From assembly GCA_963756025.1 (NCBI GenBank), contig CAVWMF010000005.1, positions 434,001 to 498,000 on the forward strand: a stretch of 64,000 bases of DNA, in the 5' to 3' direction. Below the pieces are notes generated by a model. That model was not told where the DNA came from, did not search any database, and saw nothing but the letters and a program-made list of their open reading frames with translations. Numbering within the stretch: position 1 is the first letter of the stretch; every line of letters begins with the position of its first letter. This DNA comes from Bog-473 sp963756025 (GTDB taxonomy: Bacteria; Actinomycetota; Acidimicrobiia; Acidimicrobiales; RAAP-2). Of the stretch, positions 17,007 to 26,264 are shown piece by piece. The position numbers were made by a program, and so were the translations under genes.

Positions 17007-18725
17007 ATGGCGGAGCCCGTGTCGACACGCTCGGTCCCGGTCGGGGAGATCCGGCGGTTCGGTGAGCGGGCGTGGCTCATCGGGGTGGATGATCCCGCCG
17101 CCGCCCGTTCGCTGACACGAGCCCTTCAGGCGGCGAGCCCCGACGGGGTCGAAGATGTCGTCGGGGGGCTGGCGACCGTCATGGTGCGCTTCGACAGCGC
17201 GCGGGACGACGTCGAGGTACGGCTGCCCGAGGTGGCGCAACTCGTCGAAGAATTATTGCGTCGTCGGGTAGATGCTGACGACGGGGGACGCCTCGTTGTC
17301 CTCCCCTGTGCATTCGACGGCCCGGACCTGGCCGAGGTGGCCGAACTGGTGGGGTGCACGCCCGACGATGTGGTCGAACTGCTGACCGCCCGGGAGCTGA
17401 CGGTGGCCATGGTCGGATTCTCCCCGGGGTTCGCGTACCTCACGGGCCTCCCCGGGCCACTCCGCCACATTCCCCGACGCCCCCGGCCGCGCCCATCGGT
17501 TCCTGGCGGATCGCTGGCCCTGGCCAACGGGTACGCCGCCGTGTATCCCCTCGCGTCTCCGGGAGGATGGCAGCTCATCGGCCGGACGGCGGAGTCGCTG
17601 TTCACGCCGGATGTGCCCCCCTACGCCCGACTCGAGGCCGGGGACCGGGTGCGGTTGATGCGCGCCAGCGCGGCGGGCGGGGAGGCGTCGATGTCGACGT
17701 CGACGCCTCGGTCGACGACGAAGGAGCCGTCCCTTGCCTCACCGATTGCGGGCGCACGTCCTCTTTTCGTCGTCGAAGACGGCGGGTTGCGCACGGTCCT
17801 GCAGGACGCCGGGCGTCGCAACGTGGCTGCCCTCGGCGTGCCGTCGGCTGGTCCGGCCGACCCCTGGTCCTTCCGGCTGGCGAACCGGCTCGTCGGCAAC
17901 GCCGAGGATGCGGGCACGCTCGAGGCGACCGCACGGGGTCCCGTGCTCCGCTGCATCGAGTCGACGTTCGTCGCCGTGGTGGGTGCATCCCCCGACCTTC
18001 GCCTGCAGGGCCAACCGGTCGAGCCCGGACGGGTTCTGCCGGTCAGCGCAGGCCAGCGGTTGGCCCTCGGCGCCGTGCGTGGTGGGCTTCGCTCCTACAT
18101 CGCGGTGGCCGGCGGCCTCGTGGGACCCGAGGTGCTCGGCAGCCTGGCGACCGACCAACTCAGTGGCGTCGGTCCGGGACCGATCACTCCGGGGCAGCAA
18201 CTCTGGGCGGCCGCGATGACGCCACCGTTGGGGGACCACCTTCGAGAAGGGATCACGACCGGGCTGGCCGACGGGGTGCCGATCTCACTACGCGTGGTCG
18301 CCGGGCCCCATGCCGAACGGTTCGCGCCGGAGGCTTTCGCGTCATTGGGGAATATGGAGTTCATGGTGGCGGACGAGAGCAACCGGGTGGGCGTCCGGCT
18401 GCGGCGAGGTCGCCGGGCGGCGCCGATCGGCCTGGCACCGGGGCCGCCGGTCGAGCTGGATTCCCAAGGCATGGTGCATGGTGCGGTGCAGGTTCCGCCC
18501 GACGGGGACCCGGTGATCCTGCTGGTCGACCACGCCACGCTCGGCGGCTACCCGGTGCTCGCGGTCGTTGCTGCCGTCGACCACGGTCGGCTCGGTCAGT
18601 GCGCACCGGGTATGAGGGTGCGGCTCGTACCGATCGACCACCGCCACGCGGCCGCGGCCCTGACGCAGCACCGGCTCGACATGGAGTCAGCGGCGCTCGG
18701 CCGCTATCCGGTGGCCACCGAGTAG
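17007..18725 (+). CDS. pxpBC: Fused 5-oxoprolinase subunits PxpB-PxpC (KipI-KipA type)
   Basis: This 572-residue protein joins the two cyclophilin-like subunits. Residues ~10-215 match PxpB/KipI: RRFGERAWLIGVDD, then VAMVGFSPGFAYLTGLPG, PRPRPSVPGGSLALA and YPLASPGGWQLIG. A Ser/Thr linker (~220-250) leads to PxpC/KipA: LFVVEDGGLRTVLQDAGR, then GVPSAGPADPWSFRLAN, RSYIAVAGGL and SQGMVHGAVQVPPDG. With pxpA it supplies a full pyroglutamate-recycling 5-oxoprolinase. Such B-C fusions also occur as part of urea carboxylase/allophanate hydrolase families, but the adjacent pxpA makes the oxoprolinase role the better reading. Confidence 0.93.
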   Translation: MAEPVSTRSVPVGEIRRFGERAWLIGVDDPAAARSLTRALQAASPDGVEDVVGGLATVMVRFDSARDDVEVRLPEVAQLVEELLRRRVDADDGGRLVVLPCAFDGPDLAEVAELVGCTPDDVVELLTARELTVAMVGFSPGFAYLTGLPGPLRHIPRRPRPRPSVPGGSLALANGYAAVYPLASPGGWQLIGRTAESLFTPDVPPYARLEAGDRVRLMRASAAGGEASMSTSTPRSTTKEPSLASPIAGARPLFVVEDGGLRTVLQDAGRRNVAALGVPSAGPADPWSFRLANRLVGNAEDAGTLEATARGPVLRCIESTFVAVVGASPDLRLQGQPVEPGRVLPVSAGQRLALGAVRGGLRSYIAVAGGLVGPEVLGSLATDQLSGVGPGPITPGQQLWAAAMTPPLGDHLREGITTGLADGVPISLRVVAGPHAERFAPEAFASLGNMEFMVADESNRVGVRLRRGRRAAPIGLAPGPPVELDSQGMVHGAVQVPPDGDPVILLVDHATLGGYPVLAVVAAVDHGRLGQCAPGMRVRLVPIDHRHAAAALTQHRLDMESAALGRYPVATE

Positions 18726-18734
18726 CCGAGCGGG

Positions 18735-19517
18735 TCAGAGCAGAAGCTTCACGAACGTGGCCAGTCCCACTGCGATCACCACTATCCGCAGGGCCGTGGC
18801 CGGGATGGCGAGGGCCACGCGGGCCCCGATCCACCCACCGAACAGGCTCCCGATGGCGAGGAGGCCGACGGCCCGCCAGGCCAGGCCGCCGTGAATGATG
18901 AACACGGCGGCAGCTATCCCATTGACCAGAATCGACAGCACGGTACGGAGCCCGCTGGTGCGAGCGAGGGAATCGGGCAGGGCGAGGCCCAAGATGGCGA
19001 GCAGCATCACGCCCAGGCCGGCGCCGAAGTAGCCGCCGTAGACCGAGGCCAACAAGATGCCGCCTCCCAGGAGGACCGGCCGGGTGCGCGGTGGCGAGTG
19101 CGATGACCCGCCCAACGCCCGCTTGAGGAGGGGCTGGGCGGCAAAGAGCAGCGAGGCTCCGAGGACGAGCCATGGCGCCAGTTTCTTGAAGTCGGCTGAA
19201 GAGGTGGTGAGGAGCAAGATCGCCCCGGAGATGCTCCCGATGACAGCGACCGGAGCGAGGCGGCGGAAGCGTTCGGTTTGTCCACTGATCTCGTGACGGA
19301 ATCCGGCGGCGCCTCCGGCGTAGCCGGGCCATATGCCGACCGTGTTGGTGATGTTGGCCGTCAGCGCGGGGTAGCCGAGGGCGAGCAGGATCGGGAACGA
19401 GATGAGACTTCCGCCTCCCGCCACACCGTTGACGATGCCCGCGCCGAGGCCTGCGAGGACAAGCACGACGACATGTGATGTCGTCAGTGACGTTGTCCCC
19501 AACATCGTCAGTGGCAT
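18735..19517 (-). CDS. TauE/SafE family sulfite/organosulfonate exporter-like membrane protein
   Basis: A 260-residue polytopic protein with about eight hydrophobic segments. The two family repeats are visible: VNGVAGGGSLISFPILLALGYPALTANITNTVG near the N-terminus and SVYGGYFGAGLGVMLLAILGL near the middle. Family members are proposed anion exporters for sulfite, sulfoacetate or related compounds. The specific substrate is not shown by the sequence. It converges on pxpBC with 9 bp between the stops. Confidence 0.88.
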   Translation of the reverse strand: MPLTMLGTTSLTTSHVVVLVLAGLGAGIVNGVAGGGSLISFPILLALGYPALTANITNTVGIWPGYAGGAAGFRHEISGQTERFRRLAPVAVIGSISGAILLLTTSSADFKKLAPWLVLGASLLFAAQPLLKRALGGSSHSPPRTRPVLLGGGILLASVYGGYFGAGLGVMLLAILGLALPDSLARTSGLRTVLSILVNGIAAAVFIIHGGLAWRAVGLLAIGSLFGGWIGARVALAIPATALRIVVIAVGLATFVKLLL

Positions 19518-19610
19518 TGCCGTGAAGCGTAAGGGACGGTGGCAGGCCCGCTCAGCCGCGCGGGCAATGCCCTTTTCACCCCAGCGAGCCGGACTTCACC
19601 CGTTGCCCAG

Positions 19611-21356
19611 TCAGGCGGGGGTCTCTCCGACGCCGCTCATGGCCCGAACGGCCTCGGGCAACACGAAGGGGGCGGTGTGAGCAGGGGTCGACTCCGGTGC
19701 ATGTGCTGGTGGCGTCACGGAAGCCGGCACAATCCGGAACGCACGCCGCGCCAGAGGCATGAGTGCCAGTGCCTGGTCCCGGCCTCGTTCCATCATTGTC
19801 GTCGTCTCGGTCCACTCGGGACCCCGCACGCGTGAGACCTCGCCGGGCAGCCCGGCGAGGATGCGCAGGAATTCACGCCGGTGTTGCTCTGCGACGCCGC
19901 CCATGACGAAGATGGTGGACGCGGGGAGATGAGCGGCCATCGCCAGCTCGGACAGTCGGTTGGCAGCTACTTCGGCATCCTGCAGCAGGCCCAGCTGGTT
20001 CTGGAGCTTCGCCAACTGCCGGGTGTACCGCTTGGTCTGTCCGGCATAGAGCTCGGCGCTGAACTCGAGCGAATAGCGGAGTCGCTTACAGCGAATGCGG
20101 AGCCGGTGGAAATCGGCGGCCTCGCCCGAGCGCTTGGCCCGACGCGCCGCTTTCACAACGGCGTCATGACGCGTGCCGATGAGGTCGGGCACTGCCGCCA
20201 GCGCAGGCAGGCGCGTCGCGGTCGAACGGCGATGCGGTCCCTGCTGGACCATGGTGGTCATGCCGTTCCTCAGACGGTCCCAGCGCGCAGAGTCCAGCGC
20301 GGCCAACATCTCGGCTCGGGCCGTTTCCCGCTCGGTCTGCAAGAGGGACGTCAGGTCGGCCCACAGCTCCTGCTGGCCGGGTTCGATCATTGCCGCCTGG
20401 CCTTCTAATTGTACGTCGAGGTCGCGTACCGCTCCGAGGACACCGGCGAGCCAGCCGAACTCGCGGCGGAACGTGCGTGCGCGGAGCGGAAGGACGTCGA
20501 CGAACAGGTCCAACGCGGCGCGTAGACGCCGTGTCGCCACCCGCATCTCGTGCAGCTCTTCGAGGTCTTCACCCAGCCTGGTGCCTGGTTCTTTGGCCCG
20601 AAGGACGCCGAGCTGGCGCCGCAGGACGGCGTAGGCCAGCTCGCCCAGGCTGGCTTCGGGTTCGATGTCGACCGAACCTAGATCGGGCGGGCTCGGGATG
20701 ACGATGCCCCGGGCCAGAAGGCCGGCCTCGAACGTGGAGAGCGTGGCGGGGCGCAAGCCGCATGCCGCCCGTAGTTGGAGGATCAGCGGCGCCAGGGCAT
20801 CGGCCCATTCGGGGAGGATTTCGACGTCCACCCGGCGTACCTGCATAGGGCGCTGGCCGTTCCCGACGACGATCTCGGTGTCATCGAGAGCGATCTCGGC
20901 AGCCGCGACCCCGTCCACTCGCAGCACATATGGGCTGCGTCGCGTGCGAACCTGAAGCACCGGGCGGAGGGGACGGCGTCCGGCCACGGCATGGACCCGT
21001 CGGCCCACCGGCCCTTCCGGGCCGAGCGCGCCCATGCCGGCCTCGGGGAGCTCCTCGGATGCTTCGAGGTTTCCGAAGTGCTCCGCCTCGGGTCGCGCCG
21101 CCCTGAGGCAGATCTCGTCGTGGCGCCCCCGCCGACGGGTGCGGACGACGAAACCGGCTCGGGCCATCCGCCAATCGCTGGTGTCGACGTAGGAATCGAT
21201 CAGCCGTTGCGCGGGCAGAGCGACGGCGCTGAGCATCCTCTGGTCGTCGGGACCCATCGACAGCGTTGGCAACGTGGGCAACCAGCGCTCGACCGGACGC
21301 AGATCGAGCGCGTCGAACTGCCACTGAACCCCGACGATGTCCTTTTCCCGACCCAT
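19611..21356 (-). CDS. CYTH and CHAD domain-containing protein
   Basis: About 581 residues from ATG 21356. Upstream codons remain open to 21410 but have no family-like content. The N-terminal third is CYTH-like (triphosphate tunnel fold): RLIDSYVDTSDWRMARAGFVVRTR and ICLRAARPEAE, though the usual ExExK entry motif is replaced by EKDIVGVQW, so catalysis is uncertain. The remainder is a CHAD domain with its conserved histidine/arginine helices ELHEMRVATRRLRAALDLF and FHRLRIRCKRLRYSLEF. CHAD domains bind inorganic polyphosphate. The gene is divergent from a NUDIX hydrolase, a common pairing in actinobacteria. Confidence 0.9.
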   Translation of the reverse strand: MGREKDIVGVQWQFDALDLRPVERWLPTLPTLSMGPDDQRMLSAVALPAQRLIDSYVDTSDWRMARAGFVVRTRRRGRHDEICLRAARPEAEHFGNLEASEELPEAGMGALGPEGPVGRRVHAVAGRRPLRPVLQVRTRRSPYVLRVDGVAAAEIALDDTEIVVGNGQRPMQVRRVDVEILPEWADALAPLILQLRAACGLRPATLSTFEAGLLARGIVIPSPPDLGSVDIEPEASLGELAYAVLRRQLGVLRAKEPGTRLGEDLEELHEMRVATRRLRAALDLFVDVLPLRARTFRREFGWLAGVLGAVRDLDVQLEGQAAMIEPGQQELWADLTSLLQTERETARAEMLAALDSARWDRLRNGMTTMVQQGPHRRSTATRLPALAAVPDLIGTRHDAVVKAARRAKRSGEAADFHRLRIRCKRLRYSLEFSAELYAGQTKRYTRQLAKLQNQLGLLQDAEVAANRLSELAMAAHLPASTIFVMGGVAEQHRREFLRILAGLPGEVSRVRGPEWTETTTMMERGRDQALALMPLARRAFRIVPASVTPPAHAPESTPAHTAPFVLPEAVRAMSGVGETPA

Positions 21357-21455
21357 CCGGCCAGGGTAGTTCCGGTGCACCCGAAAAACGGGGAATACAC
21401 GGTTCGGCATTCCGCACGGCGTAGGGTGCCTACAGTGGGTAACAGAACGACAACT

Positions 21456-21887
21456 ATGGAATTCGATAATTCAACCGAAGTTGTCCAGGCCGCCGGGGGC
21501 CTGCTCGTTCGTCGGGAGGCGGGTCAACTGCGGATCGGCCTGGTGCACCGCCCGATCCATCAGGACTGGTCGTATCCCAAGGGGAAGCTCGAGGAAGGCG
21601 AAACCTTCGAAGAAGCAGCGCTGCGAGAGGTGCTGGAAGAGACCGGGTTCACCTGCCGGCTGCTGCGCTTCATCGGACACACCGAATATGTCGACCGCAA
21701 GGGTCGGCCCAAGGTGGTGGCGTACTGGGTGATGTTGGCCGAGTCCGGTTCCTTCGTGCCCAACGAGGAAGTGGACGAGCTGCGATGGGTCGACGTCGTT
21801 ACTGCCGGCCTCCTCCTCACCTACGAACGCGACCGCTCACTTCTTGCTGCAATGGCGGTGGACGACCAACTCGAATCCCTCGCCTGA
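21456..21887 (+). CDS. NUDIX hydrolase (MutT-like)
   Basis: This 143-residue single-domain NUDIX hydrolase starts at ATG 21456 (MEFDNSTEVVQAAGG). The NUDIX box is complete: GKLEEGE, then REVLEETGF in the expected spacing. The surrounding strands QDWSYPKGKLE and RKGRPKVVAYWVM are typical of the actinobacterial MutT1-like group that hydrolyses nucleoside or diadenosine polyphosphates. Mycobacterial MutT1 carries an extra histidine-phosphatase domain, which is absent here. The divergent CYTH-CHAD partner suggests a shared theme of polyphosphate-type compounds (inference). Confidence 0.9.
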   Translation: MEFDNSTEVVQAAGGLLVRREAGQLRIGLVHRPIHQDWSYPKGKLEEGETFEEAALREVLEETGFTCRLLRFIGHTEYVDRKGRPKVVAYWVMLAESGSFVPNEEVDELRWVDVVTAGLLLTYERDRSLLAAMAVDDQLESLA

Positions 21888-22291
21888 GGATCCGTCAAGA
21901 ATTCCTCATGCGGGCGTTTGAGAATCGCCAAGCATGGAAATAAGTCGTTTTAGCGATCTTCCGCCTGATCGCCACAGCCGGAGTGTGTGCCTCAGCCGAT
22001 AACTCCAGGATCCCGCCGCCAAGGGGCCCTGTGTCATTTTGGTCGGCTGAGGCACTCCCGGCACCTTTCCTGCCGCTTTAGCCCCTCCTGCAGGTCATTT
22101 CCCTCGATTGCCGCTCCGTGGCGACCGGAAATTAGGTCTTTCGACCCCCGCTATTGGGGGCTTTGGGCCCAAGTCGGCGAAAGCCGCTCTGATCAATACT
22201 TGTTAGGAATTGTGCGTCGGCGCAGGGTGGTGGGTACAACCGACCCGTGCGCACGGGCACGAAAAGGCGTCGAAGAGGGAAGGAACATCGC
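21888..22291. other. Hairpin-rich intergenic region, candidate structured RNA or long leader
   Basis: This 404-bp gap has no plausible gene but several inverted repeats. GCGATC/GATCGC lies at 21953-21972. A perfect 13-bp pair, GTGCCTCAGCCGA (21987-21999) with TCGGCTGAGGCAC (22043-22055), is separated by 43 nt. CCCCC/GGGGG (22145-22160) is followed by TTTG. A palindrome TTGGGCCCAA comes next, and TTTCGAC pairs with GTCGGCGAAA around the last two hairpins, giving a three-way-junction-like fold. I do not recognise an Rfam family. No RNase P, tmRNA or SRP RNA signature is present. Confidence 0.45.
22145..22164 (+). terminator. Possible terminator-like hairpin
   Basis: CCCCC and GGGGG flank a GCTATT loop and are followed by CTTT. 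The stem is short and the T-run weak, so it may instead be one arm of the larger fold described for this gap. Confidence 0.35.
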
Positions 22292-23380
22292 GTGAGCACA
22301 CCGAGTGGCTGGTACCCGGACACGACCCGGCCGAATACCGAGCGCTACTGGGACGGGAGGGCATGGACGGAACAGGCCCGTTTCCCGGGGGTCAGGCCTT
22401 TCGAGTCGCCGGTTCCGCCGTCTCTGCCTGAGCCCGTGTTGACCGCGGAAGGGGTGGTGTCGATGTTCGAGACGCCCAGTGCCTCTGTCGGGGCTGGAGC
22501 ACCCCAGAGCCACCGCCCTCGCCGGCCGGTCATCGTCAAGACGCTCAGCCTTCTGCTGGCGTTGGTCCTCGTGGGCGGCGGAGCATTCCTGCTCTTTGGT
22601 CGGCACGCGGATGCGGACGCCGCCGTGGCCGACGCGGTGAACTCCGCTCTGGCGAGCCGCTCTGCCGATTTCACGGTCAGCGGATCTGGGGGCGCGGCGG
22701 GCCAGGATTTCAGCCTCACGGGTAAGGGCGCCATCGATTTCGCGCAGAACGACCTGCAAATGACGCTCACGGCCTCGAGTGGACCCGAGCAGCTCACCGA
22801 GCAGGCCGTTTACCTGAACAAGGTGATCTACCTGAACCTCGGGAGCGCGGTGGGTCAGATCGTGCCGGGTAAGTCGTGGATTTCGTTGGACCTGAGCCAG
22901 CTGAGCCAGGGTGGCGCGGCCCAGTCCCTGGGGTCGGGAAGCTCACTCGGCAATGACCCGGCAGCCGCACTCCAGGCCTTGGCCCAGGACGGCAACAAGG
23001 CCACCGATCTCGGGTCTTCGACGGTTGACGGCGTCACTGTCGAGGGTTACGCCGTCCACCTGAATGCGGCGACGCTCAAAGCGGACATCGCCAAGGAAAA
23101 CCTCCCGTCATGGATGAAGGACGCTGTTTCGAGTGTGAGTAATCCCAACATCGACTACAAGGTGTACGTCGACAACTCCGGCCGGTTGGTTCGTATGACC
23201 ACGGAGACGACGGCGACGGTGAGCGGCCTTTCCGTGAACGAAGAGATCTCGATGGACTTCTCGGATTACGGCGCGACAGTTGACGTCTCGGCTCCGCCGG
23301 CCGGCGACGTGGAGTCGTTCCAGAGCTTTTTGCAACAGGCTTCGGGATCCCTCTCCGGCTCATCCACCACGACCAATTAG
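22292..23380 (+). CDS. DUF2510 domain membrane protein with LppX/LprG-like extracytoplasmic domain
   Basis: About 362 residues from GTG 22292, preceded by GGGAAGGAACA. The N-terminus is the DUF2510 motif GWYPDTT, then RYWDGRAWTEQ, a short cytoplasmic module found in actinobacterial membrane proteins. A single membrane helix (about residues 82-102, VIVKTLSLLLALVLVGGGA) leads to an outside domain of about 250 residues. This starts AVADAVNSALASRSADFTVSG and contains VYLNKVIYLNLGSAVGQ and KSWISLDLSQLS, a LolA/LppX-like half-barrel layout. Such domains carry lipids or act as structural lipoproteins. The protein resembles the two secreted paralogues at 52.3-53.8 kb in general design. Confidence 0.8.
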   Translation: MSTPSGWYPDTTRPNTERYWDGRAWTEQARFPGVRPFESPVPPSLPEPVLTAEGVVSMFETPSASVGAGAPQSHRPRRPVIVKTLSLLLALVLVGGGAFLLFGRHADADAAVADAVNSALASRSADFTVSGSGGAAGQDFSLTGKGAIDFAQNDLQMTLTASSGPEQLTEQAVYLNKVIYLNLGSAVGQIVPGKSWISLDLSQLSQGGAAQSLGSGSSLGNDPAAALQALAQDGNKATDLGSSTVDGVTVEGYAVHLNAATLKADIAKENLPSWMKDAVSSVSNPNIDYKVYVDNSGRLVRMTTETTATVSGLSVNEEISMDFSDYGATVDVSAPPAGDVESFQSFLQQASGSLSGSSTTTN

Positions 23381-23511
23381 CTCGGCACGGCAGAGTTGAC
23401 CGCTCGCCAGGATCCGGAGGTCTGTCGCGGCGCCTGACCAGAGCGTACGGTGTGTCCCGTCGGGGTCGGGCGGAGGCTCATGACGCACCGTGGCATGAAG
23501 AATGACGGGCA

Positions 23512-24985
23512 ATGAGCATCACGTACGGGGCCCGTATCACGGAGCTGGCGAGAATGCGGGGAGCCGAACCGGCCCTCACCGACGTTGACGCGGATGGCCT
23601 CGAGCAGATCACTGAACTGGCAGGACCTCGACGATCTGTCCGGCCGGCTGGCGGCCTCACTGCACCACGGAGGACTGTCCGCCGGCGACCTGCTGGCGGT
23701 CTGCCTCCCTAATGGCCTGGAGCACTTCGTGGCCGACATCGCGGCCTGGAAGGTCGGAGCGGTCCCGGTCGCTCTTCGATGGGACCTGCCGGAATGGGAG
23801 CTGACGAGGTTGCTCGACGTGCTGGCACCCCGCGCCATCCTTCGGGGGGAGCCCGGTGACGTCGCTGGCGAGGGCGGCCGAGAGGCCGTATGGGCGATGC
23901 GGGAGTGGCGCCGCTGCACCGCTTCGGCGTCTGCAGTTCAGGATCGACGGGGACGCCCAAGGTCATCCTCCATACGTCGCCCGGCCTGTACTCCGCCGCG
24001 CAGCGGTCGACCTCGGCGGTGGTGGAGGCCTACCGCACCCTGTCCTCGCCGCAGCAGTTGCTCGTGCCCAACGCGTTCGTACCACTCAGCCAGCATCACC
24101 ACGGCCGTCCTCAATCTGATCTCGGGCAACCACACGATTGTGCTCAAACGCTTCGACCCCGAGCTCTTGCAGGATGTGGTCGTGCGCCATCGGGTCACCG
24201 GCTTCATGGCGCCGACGCCGATGTTGTTGCGGCTGGCGCGCAGTCCGGGCATCGCACCGGACCGGTTCGATTCGATCGAGTGGGTCCAGCACGGGGCCTC
24301 CCCGCTTCCCGAGTGGTTGGCGCGCTTTTGGATCGACCTGCTCGGTCCCGAACGCTTCTTCACCAGCTATGGGGCGGCCGAAGCCGTCGGCGTGGTCGCC
24401 TGTCGGGGCGATGAGTGGCTCACACACCCCGGCACCTTGGGCCACGGTGTGCTCGGCACGGACATCGTGATCTTGGGTGAACAGGGCCAGGTGCTCGCTC
24501 CGGGCGACGTCGGTCAGATATTCCTGCGCCGGCCGGGCGGGCCCTCGGGCACGTATGTGGGAAACGGTGTCGCTCCCCTCGACGTTGCATGCGGATGGCT
24601 TCGCCACGGTGGGGACCTGGGATGGCTCGACGAGGATGGGTTCCTCTATCTGTCCGATCGCCGGGTCGACCTCATCGTGTCCGGTGGGGCGAACGTCTAT
24701 CCGGCCGAAGTGGAAGCGGCGGTGGGTGAGCACCTGGGGATCGACGATGTCGTCGTGATCGGACTGCCCGACGACGAATGGGGAAAGCGGGTACACGCCA
24801 TCGTGCAGCTGGCGCCGCATGCCGAGTTGACCGAAGAGGACATACGGGACTTCGCCCGGTCCCGGTTGGCCCCCTACAAGGTGCCCAAGACGGTGGAGTT
24901 CGTCGCGCACATGCCACGCTCGGCGGCGACGAAGATCAGCCGGGCGTCGCTGATCGAGGAGCGGACCGCTGTACCGCCGGCCTGA
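23512..24985 (+). pseudogene. Acyl-CoA synthetase (AMP-binding ligase), three frameshifts
   Basis: This member of the acyl/aryl-CoA ligase (ANL) superfamily would activate a carboxylic acid as acyl-AMP and then acyl-CoA. The reading changes frame near 23607, between 23870 and 23900, and near 24090. In order: MSITYGARITELARMRG, then LDDLSGRLAASLHHGG, the P-loop SSGSTGTPKVILHTSP (A3 motif), AVLNLISGNHTIVLK, YGAAEAVGVVA (A5), HGGDLGWLDEDGFLYLSDR (A7/A8) and the C-terminal PRSAATKISRASL with the A10 lysine. All core motifs are present and no nonsense codon is seen, so restored frames would give a complete ~490-residue enzyme. The breaks may be sequence errors. Confidence 0.75.
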
Positions 24986-25065
24986 GGCGTTTGCGTGCAC
25001 TACGGTGCGCGTGGAATGGACGAGGAGGAGTACCGATCTAAAAGGCGCGGTGAGGGGGAGACCCG

Positions 25066-26253
25066 GTGACGCACGCCAGCACCCTCGACCTCGGGCCGGA
25101 ACGGTTCGCCGCAGGCGTTCCTTTCGAAGACCTGCGCTGGTTGCGGGAGCAACGCACCGGTGTGGTGGTCGCCCGCCATGGAGTGCTGGGTCGTCACCTC
25201 CTACGACCTCGTCGAAATGTGCAACCGGGACTACGTCCGGTTCTCGAGCAGTGACGGGGTGGTCGACCCCGCCGACGCCGGAGCGCCGAAGTGGAAGCCC
25301 ATCACCGGCCTCGATCCGCCCGAACACGGTCGCTACCGCCGACTTGTCATGGCACCGTTCACGCCGATTCCGATCGGCCGCCTCGAAGACATGGTGCGCC
25401 GTGATCACCCGGGAGGCCATTGCGTCGTTCGTCGACGAGGGCGGCGGCGATTTCGTGAACGCCGTCGCCTGCACGGTTCCGTTCCGTGTGATGGCGACGC
25501 TGACCGGCGTTCCGTCGGCCGACCAGGACCTGATCGTCAGATGGACGAACAGCGTCATGCCGAATGCGGATCCGGACTATCGCCCCACCGGCGCGACGGC
25601 GGAGGCGGCCCGCGTTGCGTTGAGTGACTACTGCCTCAATCTGGCCCGGGACCAGCGTTCCGGCCAGAAGCCATTCCTCTCGCAGACCCTCTTCGAGGGA
25701 CGACTCGAGGGGCGGGAGCTGGACGACGAGGAGGTCGCCAACTTCTTGGACACCTTTCTCGTCGGGGGCACGGAGACGACGCGCCAGCTCATCTCGCACG
25801 GGCTCCTGGCGCTGCTCGAGCATCCGGCACAATGCCGACGGCTGGTCGAAGGCACGGTGATCGAGTGCAGCGGCCGTCGAAGAGATGCTGCGGTGGGTCA
25901 GCCCGGTCCTTCACCATTCGCGACGGGCGACGACGGAGGCGCTGGTCGGCGAGGCCAGCATCGCAGCCGGAGATCGGGTGACGTTGTGGATCGTGTCGGC
26001 GAATCGCGATCCGGCGATTTTCTCCAACCCTGACGCCTTCGACATCGGGCGCACCCCTAATCCTCATGTGTCGCTCGGCGCCGGAGGCCCGCACCATTGC
26101 CTCGGCGCGCACCTGGCGCGCCTGGAGGCCCGCGTCGTCTTCGAAGAACTCCGTCCGCTGCTCTCCCGCCTCCGAGTGAGCGGGCCACCGGTCAGGGTCG
26201 CCTCGAACTTCTTCAACGGGATGAAGCAGCTTCCCCTGGAACTGGCGAGCTGA
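25066..26253 (+). pseudogene. Cytochrome P450, three frameshifts
   Basis: This soluble bacterial P450 of about 395 residues once frames are joined. It begins at GTG 25066 behind GAGGGGGAG. The frame changes near 25190, 25395 and 25870. Recognisable parts are PITGLDPPEHGRYRRLVMAPF (helix C region), the I-helix oxygen-activation motif VGGTETTRQL, the K-helix area EMLRWVSPVLHHSR and the haem loop LGAGGPHHCLGAHLARLE with the ligand cysteine. The order and length are normal for the family. The substrate is unknown. The neighbouring ligase, F420 oxidoreductase and PhyH-like gene suggest catabolism or tailoring of a hydrophobic acid. Confidence 0.75.
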
Positions 26254-26264
26254 GAGGCCACGAC

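Noticed and set aside
21888..22291. RNase P, tmRNA or SRP RNA gene in the hairpin-rich gap
   Set aside because: I looked for the conserved cores of each on both strands and did not find them.
24086..25558. 490-codon minus-strand frame across the ligase/P450 region
   Set aside because: It spans two genes with recognisable motifs on the plus strand and shows no family pattern; long antisense frames are common at this GC content.
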